From: Secundilactobacillus silagincola
Lineage (GTDB): Bacteria > Bacillota > Bacilli > Lactobacillales > Lactobacillaceae
Assembly (NCBI RefSeq): GCF_002583405.1
Contig: NZ_BCMJ01000007.1
Coordinates: forward strand, 48,726 to 112,725
DNA: 64,000 nucleotides
Direction of reading: 5' to 3'
This document shows positions 57,013 through 64,000 of the stretch, piece by piece (position 1 is the first letter of the stretch; each line of letters starts with the position of its first letter). A model generated the notes under the pieces. That model made no database searches and was not told the origin of the DNA. It saw only the letters and a list, made by a program, of their open reading frames with translations. The position numbers were made by a program, and so were the translations under genes.

Positions 57013-58038
57013 ATGGACCTTGAGTGGAGATGGGTGAACGCAGTTGTTCCTAAAATGTCCCAGAAACTGCTCAGACGTTATTCGTTGTTGCTGACAGTCA
57101 GACAGATGCAACCAGTTGGGCGTCGTTCATTGGCAGAAAAGATGAACCTCACTGAACGGACTGTCAGGACTGATTTGGATAGCTTAGTCGATACAGGTTT
57201 GGTTTCAATGCAGACTAACGGTGCCTGGTTAACAGACGATGGTCAAAAAGCAATCCTCAATCTACAACCCTTGGTGGCCGATTTAACCGGCTTACGAAAA
57301 AAGGAGACGTTGCTTAAAGAACGTCTCAGCTTGCAGGACTGTTTAATTGTTTCTGGTGATTCAGATGAACGTCCAGATGTTAAACAGGCCATGGGTAAAG
57401 CAGCTAATGATCTGCTCAGACAGCAATTGCCGGTTGGTGAAAGTATTGTGGCTGTTATGGGCGGCACAACGATGGCTGCTGTAGCGGAGACTTTATCAGC
57501 CACATTGGCTGAAAACCGGCAATTAACTTTTGTGCCGGCTCGAGGTGGGATGGGCGAATCGCCTAACATTCAAGCAAATACAATTTGTGCAAGAATGGCT
57601 GAAGCAACCAAAGGCCATTTTCAAGCGTTGTATTTGCCCGAACTAAGCTCTGAGTCAACATCAACATCATTACGTCACGAGCCTGCTATTGCTAAAACTC
57701 TTGAATTGATTGACCGCGCAAACGTCGCGATTCATTGCGTGGGTGATGCAATGGCAATGGCCAAACGGCGTCAAATGTCCGACAAAGTAACAGCAACGTT
57801 AGTAAAACGGCATGCAGTTGGGGAGGCTTTTGGTGACTTTTTTGACCAAGATGGTCAGATTGTTTACCGGGTTCCCAAACTAGGTTTGTCGATTTCAGAT
57901 CTTGAACGAATGGATCTGGTCGTTGCAGTTGCTGGTGGCCATAGTAAGGCTGCCGCAGTTGAGGCATATTTCAAAATTCCTCCGGCCAAAACATTTTTGA
58001 TTACGGACGAAGGATTAGCTGACATGATTTTAAAGTAG
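57013..58038 (+). CDS. cggR: CggR, central glycolytic genes regulator
   Basis: A SorC/DeoR-type repressor released by fructose-1,6-bisphosphate. About 341 aa: N-terminal helix-turn-helix (GRRSLAEKMNLTERTVRTDLDSL) and a C-terminal sugar-phosphate domain (VMGGTTMAAVAE, PARGGMGE, AVAGGHSKAAAVEAYF). ATG 57013 has GAGAG upstream; GTG 57031 and ATG 57055 are later in-frame alternatives. First gene of the operon continuing into gap. Confidence 0.95.
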   Translation: MDLEWRWVNAVVPKMSQKLLRRYSLLLTVRQMQPVGRRSLAEKMNLTERTVRTDLDSLVDTGLVSMQTNGAWLTDDGQKAILNLQPLVADLTGLRKKETLLKERLSLQDCLIVSGDSDERPDVKQAMGKAANDLLRQQLPVGESIVAVMGGTTMAAVAETLSATLAENRQLTFVPARGGMGESPNIQANTICARMAEATKGHFQALYLPELSSESTSTSLRHEPAIAKTLELIDRANVAIHCVGDAMAMAKRRQMSDKVTATLVKRHAVGEAFGDFFDQDGQIVYRVPKLGLSISDLERMDLVVAVAGGHSKAAAVEAYFKIPPAKTFLITDEGLADMILK

Positions 58039-58109
58039 TGATACTATGTATTAGTGTCGCTGTTTAAAATAATTATTTTTTTAACTTCCTAAAGGAGGAA
58101 AACACAGTT

Positions 58110-59120
58110 ATGACTGTAAAAATTGGTATTAACGGTTTTGGCCGTATTGGACGTTTAGCATTCAAGCGGATCCACGAACTTCATTCTGACGACATCGAAG
58201 TGGCAGCAATCAATGATTTGACTACCCCTTCAATGCTTGCATACCTATTAAAGTATGATTCAACACATGGTCGTTTCCCAGGCGAAGTTTCAGCAACAGA
58301 TAAAGGTATCGTTGTTGATGGCAAGGAAATCCCTGTATATGCAGAACCAAAGGCACAAAACATTCCTTGGGTTAAGAACGATGGGGTTGACTTTGTTCTC
58401 GAATGTACTGGTTTTTACACTTCAGAAGAAAAGTCACAAGCTCACTTGGACGCTGGCGCAAAGCGGGTCTTAGTTTCAGCTCCTGCAGGTGCCGTTCGTA
58501 CTGTTGTTCCAGGTGTTAACTTGGATACTTTACAAGCTAGCGACAAGATCGTTTCAGCTGGTTCATGCACGACCAACTGTTTAGCACCATTAGCATACTT
58601 CATGAACGAAGAATTTGGCATCAAGGCTGGTACTATGACTACTATTCACGCCTTCACTGCTACTCAACAAATTCTTGATGGTCCTCGCGGCAAGAAGATG
58701 CGTAACAACCGTACTGCAAGCATTAACACCATTCCTCATTCAACTGGTGCAGCTAAGGCTATTGGCTTAGTTATCCCAGAATTGAATGGTAAGCTTCAGG
58801 GTCACGCACAACGTGTTGCTGTTGTTGATGGTTCATTAACTGAATTAGTTGCTGTCCTTGACAAGAAGGTTACAGCTGACGAAGTTAACGAAGCAATCAA
58901 GAAGCACACTGTTAACAACGATGCCTTCGGTTACAACGATGACGAAATCGTTTCAACTGACATCATTGATGACCCTCATGGTTCAGTATTTGACCCAACT
59001 CAAACTGAAGTTACTACTGCTGGCGACACTCAGATCGTTAAGACTGTTGCTTGGTACGATAACGAATGGGGCTTCACTTGCAACATGGTTCGTACATTGT
59101 TGCACTTTGCTTCACTTTAA
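58110..59120 (+). CDS. gap: glyceraldehyde-3-phosphate dehydrogenase
   Basis: Oxidises glyceraldehyde 3-phosphate with NAD+ and phosphate to 1,3-bisphosphoglycerate. The 336 aa have [12 protein letters not shown], catalytic C153 in [13 protein letters not shown], and Asp at the end of the second strand (AINDLT), fitting NAD specificity. Strong AGGAGG and highly biased codons indicate high expression. Downstream of cggR, with a hairpin before pgk. Confidence 0.98.
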   Translation: MTVKIGINGFGRIGRLAFKRIHELHSDDIEVAAINDLTTPSMLAYLLKYDSTHGRFPGEVSATDKGIVVDGKEIPVYAEPKAQNIPWVKNDGVDFVLECTGFYTSEEKSQAHLDAGAKRVLVSAPAGAVRTVVPGVNLDTLQASDKIVSAGSCTTNCLAPLAYFMNEEFGIKAGTMTTIHAFTATQQILDGPRGKKMRNNRTASINTIPHSTGAAKAIGLVIPELNGKLQGHAQRVAVVDGSLTELVAVLDKKVTADEVNEAIKKHTVNNDAFGYNDDEIVSTDIIDDPHGSVFDPTQTEVTTAGDTQIVKTVAWYDNEWGFTCNMVRTLLHFASL

Positions 59121-59141
59121 TCATTAATGAGTAAAAACTAG

Positions 59142-59173
59142 AAGGCGGAGGAGGGAGACTTTCTCCGCCTTTT
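59142..59173 (+). terminator. hairpin between gap and pgk
   Basis: AAGGCGGAG pairs with CTCCGCCTT followed by TT. It may end most gap transcripts or stabilise the gap mRNA while letting some transcription through to pgk. Confidence 0.78.
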
Positions 59174-59237
59174 ACAACAATTGACTTGTACCAGAGGTCA
59201 CAATGATCAACTTGATATAAATCAGGAGGACTTTAAA

Positions 59238-60440
59238 TTGGCTAAATTAACTGTTTCAGATTTAGATTTAAAGAGCAAAAAAGTCTTAATGCGTGTGGAC
59301 TTTAATGTTCCGATTAAAGACGGTGTTATTGGTAATGACAACCGTATCGTTGCTGCATTACCAACCATTAAGTACGTTATTGAACACGGTGGCAAAGCTA
59401 TTTTGCTATCTCACTTAGGTCGGATCAAGTCAGAAGACGACAAGCCTGGCTTATCAATGCGTCCAGTTGCAGAACGTCTTTCAAACTTGTTGAACAAGCC
59501 TGTGACTTTTGTTCCCGTAACAGAAGGACCACAATTGGAAGATGCCATCAACAAGATGAATGATGGTGACGTATTAGTAATGGAAAACACTCGTTACGAA
59601 GACGTTAAAGATGGTGAACAAGTTAAGCGCGAATCAAAGAACGATCCTGCTTTAGGTAAATACTGGGCATCACTTGGTGACGTCTTTATTAATGACGCGT
59701 TCGGTACTGCTCACCGTCAACATGCTTCTAACGTTGGTATCGCTTCTAATATGCCACAAACTGCTGCTGGTTTCTTAATGGAAAAGGAAATCAAGTTTAT
59801 CGGTGGTGCGGTTTCAAATCCAGCTCACCCATTTGTTGCCATTTTAGGTGGTGCCAAAGTTTCTGATAAGATTGGCGTTATTGACAACTTGTTAGACAAA
59901 GCCGACAAAGTGATTATCGGTGGTGGTATGACTTATACTTTCTATGCTGCAAAGGGCATGAAGATCGGTAACTCATTAGTTGAAAAAGACAAGATTGATC
60001 TAGCTAAAGAAATCATGGACAAGGCTGGCGACAAGTTAGTATTGCCTATTGATTCAGTTGTTGCTGAAAAGTTTGACAACGATGCAGATCACAAGACCGT
60101 TGACGGTGATATTCCTGATGGCTACATGGCTTTGGATATTGGACCTAAATCAGTTGCTGCCTTTGAAGATGTTTTAAAGTCAGCTAAGTTAGTTGTTTGG
60201 AATGGCCCAATGGGTGTGTTCGAAATGAGTAATTACGCTGAAGGAACACTTGAAATCGGTAAGTTCTTGGGTACTTTGAGCGATGCTACAACCATTGTCG
60301 GTGGTGGTGATTCAACTGCTGCTGTTCAACAACTTGGTGTTGGCGACAAGTTAACCCACATTTCTACCGGTGGCGGCGCTTCATTGGAATACCTTGAAGG
60401 TAAGACTTTACCTGGTATTGCTGCTATCAGCGAAAAGTAG
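59238..60440 (+). CDS. pgk: phosphoglycerate kinase
   Basis: Makes ATP from 1,3-bisphosphoglycerate. The 400 aa include [15 protein letters not shown], the GGAKVSDKI segment and the C-terminal nucleotide motif GGGDSTAAV. The frame opens at 59181, but AGGAGG at 59224-59229 fixes TTG 59238 and the usual [11 protein letters not shown]-terminus. Codon bias as in gap. Confidence 0.98.
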   Translation: MAKLTVSDLDLKSKKVLMRVDFNVPIKDGVIGNDNRIVAALPTIKYVIEHGGKAILLSHLGRIKSEDDKPGLSMRPVAERLSNLLNKPVTFVPVTEGPQLEDAINKMNDGDVLVMENTRYEDVKDGEQVKRESKNDPALGKYWASLGDVFINDAFGTAHRQHASNVGIASNMPQTAAGFLMEKEIKFIGGAVSNPAHPFVAILGGAKVSDKIGVIDNLLDKADKVIIGGGMTYTFYAAKGMKIGNSLVEKDKIDLAKEIMDKAGDKLVLPIDSVVAEKFDNDADHKTVDGDIPDGYMALDIGPKSVAAFEDVLKSAKLVVWNGPMGVFEMSNYAEGTLEIGKFLGTLSDATTIVGGGDSTAAVQQLGVGDKLTHISTGGGASLEYLEGKTLPGIAAISEK

Positions 60441-60446
60441 TCTTTT

Positions 60447-60477
60447 AAAGAAGCTGGGATCATGTCCTGGCTTCTTT
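60447..60477 (+). terminator. terminator after pgk
   Basis: AAAGAAGCTGGGA pairs with TCCTGGCTTCTTT. Confidence 0.8.
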
Positions 60478-60527
60478 GCGCATTCTTAGTAAGATAACCT
60501 TTTTTAATTGATAGTGGGCTTCACTGG

Positions 60528-60541
60528 CTAAAACGTTTTCA
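60528..60541. promoter_or_regulatory. cre-like site upstream of tpiA
   Basis: CTAAAACGTTTTCA agrees with the cre consensus at 12 of 14 positions. It is 55 nt before the tpiA start, so CcpA could act at a tpiA promoter. Confidence 0.5.
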
Positions 60542-60595
60542 TTCCGATAGAATAGTATTGTGATTTTAAATGACTGAACAAAAGGAGCGTTTACC

Positions 60596-61351
60596 GTGCG
60601 GATACCACTTATTGCGGGTAATTGGAAGATGAACAAGTCTGTCGATGATGCCCGTTCGTTTATGCAAATTGTTTCAGATCAACTGCCTGAGCCTGATCAA
60701 GTTGAGACGGCGATTGCAGCACCTGCTATTTTGTTGGAAACGATGATTGAAGCTAATGGCGCTGATCGTTTAAAAATTGGTGCTGAGAATTGTTATTACG
60801 AGGATGCCGGGGCATTTACCGGCGAAACATCGCCGCAAGCCTTATCAGAAATGGGCATTCCATATGTCATCGTTGGTCATTCTGAACGGCGAAGTTACTT
60901 TAACGAAACCGATGACATCATTAACCGAAAAGTACACGCGGTCTATCGAAATCATATGACACCAATTCTGTGCTGTGATGAAACGATGGGACGACTGGAA
61001 GCTGGCGAAAAGATTCACTGGGTGGTTAGTCAAGTTACTGGTGCCTTAAAAGGCGTCAGTGAAGATTTGGCGCGTCAACTAGTGATTGCCTACGAACCCA
61101 GTTGGGCAATTGGTAGCGGTAAGTCGGCTTCGGCTGACCAAGCCGAAGAAGGATGTTACCTGATTCGTCAGACGGTTGCCGATTTATATGGTGATGATGT
61201 GGCTAACGAGATGCGTGTGTTATATGGTGGCAGTGTCAATCCAGAAAATATTTCTCAGATTATGGCTAAGCAAAATATCGACGGTGTTTTAGCTGGTGGT
61301 GCCAGTCTTGATCCGGAAACCTTTTTACAATTGGTACACTATCAAAAATAA
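60596..61351 (+). CDS. tpiA: triosephosphate isomerase
   Basis: Interconverts dihydroxyacetone phosphate and glyceraldehyde 3-phosphate. The 251 aa show GNWKMNK (catalytic Lys), GHSERR (His), [11 protein letters not shown] (Glu) and [10 protein letters not shown] (phosphate loop). GTG start behind AAAAGGAG. Separated from pgk by a terminator, so probably its own transcript. Confidence 0.98.
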   Translation: MRIPLIAGNWKMNKSVDDARSFMQIVSDQLPEPDQVETAIAAPAILLETMIEANGADRLKIGAENCYYEDAGAFTGETSPQALSEMGIPYVIVGHSERRSYFNETDDIINRKVHAVYRNHMTPILCCDETMGRLEAGEKIHWVVSQVTGALKGVSEDLARQLVIAYEPSWAIGSGKSASADQAEEGCYLIRQTVADLYGDDVANEMRVLYGGSVNPENISQIMAKQNIDGVLAGGASLDPETFLQLVHYQK

Positions 61352-61364
61352 ACTCAAATAGTAA

Positions 61365-61417
61365 TTGCAAGTTCAAAGCTAAACTAATAAAATAGACTGC
61401 GGGGAAAAGTTTCCCGC
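61365..61417 (+). promoter_or_regulatory. eno promoter and 5' hairpin
   Basis: TTGCAA (61365-61370), 17-nt spacer, TAAAAT (61388-61393). A hairpin, GCGGGGAAA with TTTCCCGC (61399-61417), would lie right at the 5' end of the transcript and could stabilise the mRNA. Confidence 0.65.
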
Positions 61418-61435
61418 TAGGTTAAACATTCATAA

Positions 61436-62767
<1,332 letters not shown>

Positions 62768-62802
62768 AAATATCTCGGGACTATTAGTCTCGGTGTAAAT
62801 TT

Positions 62803-62847
62803 AAAGATCTCAGCTGATGAATTTTCATTGGTTGAGGTCTTTTTTTT
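62803..62847 (+). terminator. eno terminator
   Basis: AAAGATCTCAGC pairs imperfectly with GTTGAGGTCTTT, then a run of T. Confidence 0.82.
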
Positions 62848-62914
62848 GATTCTCGATTTTAATTGGTCTGTCTTGCGTAGTTAACTTCTATACAAGAGAG
62901 GAGATTAGTTACTA

Positions 62915-64000
62915 ATGAAGTATAACCGATTAATATTGGGAATAACTGTGGCTATGGGATTCGGTTTAACGACGACTCATGCTAGTGCCAAGGTGTCTCA
63001 CCCAGAATTTTCGCCGTATGAACTTACGTTTGAGGTGGTTAGGAAGGTTAGAGATGCTGGTTCAAGTACCCTAAAAGCATTGCCTAAAGAGTCCAAAACA
63101 GTCTCTGTGACAAAACCAATCGCAGGAGTAACGGATTTTAATGATGCGGGGTTAAGAACTTATAATTTGAAGTCACTCTACCCTAATTATTCTAATTTGG
63201 AGCCTAACTTGATCACGCCTATTGTAATCCCTAAGGGTGTATCAAAGTTTAAATTTGAATCTGCATTGATCCTACATGCAATCAAAGAAAGACCAAAATT
63301 AAGGTATGTTCTTGAAAATCCGGATACGACTAGAAGTACAAAGCATTTTACCGATTATCAATATTCTTCAGGTACGGTTGACGGGATTTGTCGGCCTCTT
63401 TTGGTGGAACCACTCAAATTAGATTATGAGTTAGTGGAAAATCAAGAGACTGTGATAACCAGAAACATGGCTCCGGTCGAGACAGTGATACACCGTAAAC
63501 AAATTAATTACCAAATTACTTATCAGGCTTCGAATGGAGAAACAGTGGCCAATGATGGGTTAACCACTGGATTTACATCGGCGTATGACCAAGTAACGGA
63601 TAAAGTAGAAACACTTTTAAAAAATGTGAGCACGCAGGGGTATCAGGTTCTATCACATGAAGTCGTGTATGACCAAGACGGTAATGGGAGTATCCAATTA
63701 AAAGTTCGAAAAGACGATACTAATAAACCGGAGCCTAATCCGGAACCATTGCCTGTCCCTGAACCAAAGCCACAACCGGCACCCGAGCCAGAACCAAATC
63801 CAGCACCGGGACCTAATCCTGAACCAGTACCAGCACCGCAACCTGAACCAGCACCGGTACCTAATCCAGAACCAAATCCAGCGCCAGGACCTGATCCTGA
63901 ACCAGTACCAGCACCGCAACCTGAACCAGCACCGGTACCTAATCCAGAACCAAATCCAGTGCCAGGACCTGAGCCAGAACCAGTACCCGAACCACAACCT
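62915..64000 (+). CDS. secreted/cell-surface protein with (Pro-X)n stalk, 3' end outside the window
   Basis: An open frame from ATG 62915 (GAGAGGAGA upstream) running off the right edge; at least 362 aa. Residues 1-25 are a signal peptide (basic start, hydrophobic core, cleavage likely after THASA). A domain of about 240 residues follows that I cannot name; its end (about residues 195-265, [15 protein letters not shown]...QLKVRK) loosely resembles the beta-grasp repeats of mucin-binding adhesins. From about residue 271 the chain is a strict alternation of Pro with Glu, Asn, Ala, Val, Gln or Gly, typical of wall-spanning stalks. An LPXTG anchor is likely but lies beyond the window. Confidence 0.85.
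   Translation, partial: MKYNRLILGITVAMGFGLTTTHASAKVSHPEFSPYELTFEVVRKVRDAGSSTLKALPKESKTVSVTKPIAGVTDFNDAGLRTYNLKSLYPNYSNLEPNLITPIVIPKGVSKFKFESALILHAIKERPKLRYVLENPDTTRSTKHFTDYQYSSGTVDGICRPLLVEPLKLDYELVENQETVITRNMAPVETVIHRKQINYQITYQASNGETVANDGLTTGFTSAYDQVTDKVETLLKNVSTQGYQVLSHEVVYDQDGNGSIQLKVRKDDTNKPEPNPEPLPVPEPKPQPAPEPEPNPAPGPNPEPVPAPQPEPAPVPNPEPNPAPGPDPEPVPAPQPEPAPVPNPEPNPVPGPEPEPVPEPQP
63788..64000 (+). repeat. 78-nt tandem repeat in the (Pro-X)n stalk
   Basis: Units begin at 63788, 63866 and 63944 (CCAGAACCAAATCCAG...), each 78 nt or 26 residues; the first two differ at only a few positions and the third is partial and starts to diverge. The unit keeps frame, so length changes by slippage would not disrupt the protein. 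Confidence 0.88.

Noticed and set aside
63698..63997. Minus-strand reading frame rich in Trp, Arg and Phe.
   Set aside because: It is the antisense of the Pro-X repeat; the composition is a mirror of the CCA/CCG codons and no ribosome site supports it.
63788..64000. CRISPR-like repeats.
   Set aside because: Units are contiguous, keep a coding frame and have no unique spacers; they encode the Pro-X stalk.

Overview
The window looks like chromosomal DNA of a low-to-moderate GC Gram-positive bacterium of the family Lactobacillaceae. The evidence is the B. subtilis-like gene order (tsaB-rimI-tsaD-ydiF-rex-groESL; comF-hpf-secA-prfB; hprK-lgt-gpsA-trxB; uvrBA; rapZ-yvcK-whiA; cggR-gap-pgk-tpiA-eno), many TTG/GTG starts behind strong Shine-Dalgarno sites, a short SecA without the zinc tail, CIRCE, CtsR, CggR and CcpA-type sites, and an SDR resembling the Lactobacillus R-alcohol dehydrogenase family. 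I cannot fix the genus from sequence alone.

Layout. 1-8.1 kb: tRNA t6A synthesis (tsaB, tsaD) with two RimI-like acetyltransferases, a convergent ABC-F ATPase, the redox repressor rex, then groES-groEL behind a CIRCE operator. 8.3-10.1 kb: a KimA-type potassium importer. 10.5-17.1 kb: an accessory island with an S15/CocE-like hydrolase, a frameshifted LysR gene, a thiolase-like enzyme, a zinc-ribbon/OB-fold partner, a second LysR and an SDR whose catalytic tetrad is degenerate. 17.4-20 kb: lrgAB and tagO. Three copies of a structured intergenic repeat (10152, 17101, 20011) follow kimA, the SDR gene and tagO, so the island and then lrgAB-tagO are each bracketed by direct repeats. 20.2-27.5 kb: yigZ, comFA-comFC, hpf, secA, and prfB with its programmed +1 frameshift. 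27.6-36.1 kb: a MinJ-like protein, then phoP-phoR and pstS-pstC-pstA-pstB-pstB-phoU behind an array of PHO-like boxes. 36.3-41.8 kb: PspC- and YvlD-like proteins, hprK, lgt, gpsA, trxB and an orphan GNAT-like gene. 41.9-46.8 kb: uvrB-uvrA with a LexA box. 47-52.5 kb: YeiH-type transporter with a divergent LysR, an HdeD-like membrane protein, rapZ-yvcK-whiA. 52.5-55.6 kb: S-methylmethionine use (mmuP, mmuM) and clpP. 55.9-62.8 kb: a TSUP transporter, tRNA-Arg(CCG), and the cggR-gap-pgk-tpiA-eno lower glycolysis block. The window ends inside a secreted protein with a (Pro-X)n stalk.

Most of the DNA is housekeeping with recognisable regulation. The least conventional part is the 10.5-17.1 kb island: a possible two-subunit condensing or carbon-carbon-cleaving enzyme with an accessory hydrolase, an unusual SDR and two paralogous LysR regulators. 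Gene-free stretches above 300 bases are 7985-8307 (terminator, promoter, leader hairpin), 10144-10537 (repeat copy 1, candidate operators), 17090-17392 (repeat copy 2 and a terminator) and 56637-57012 (terminator, tRNA, cggR promoter and operator). No CRISPR array, rRNA, transposase or phage gene was seen.
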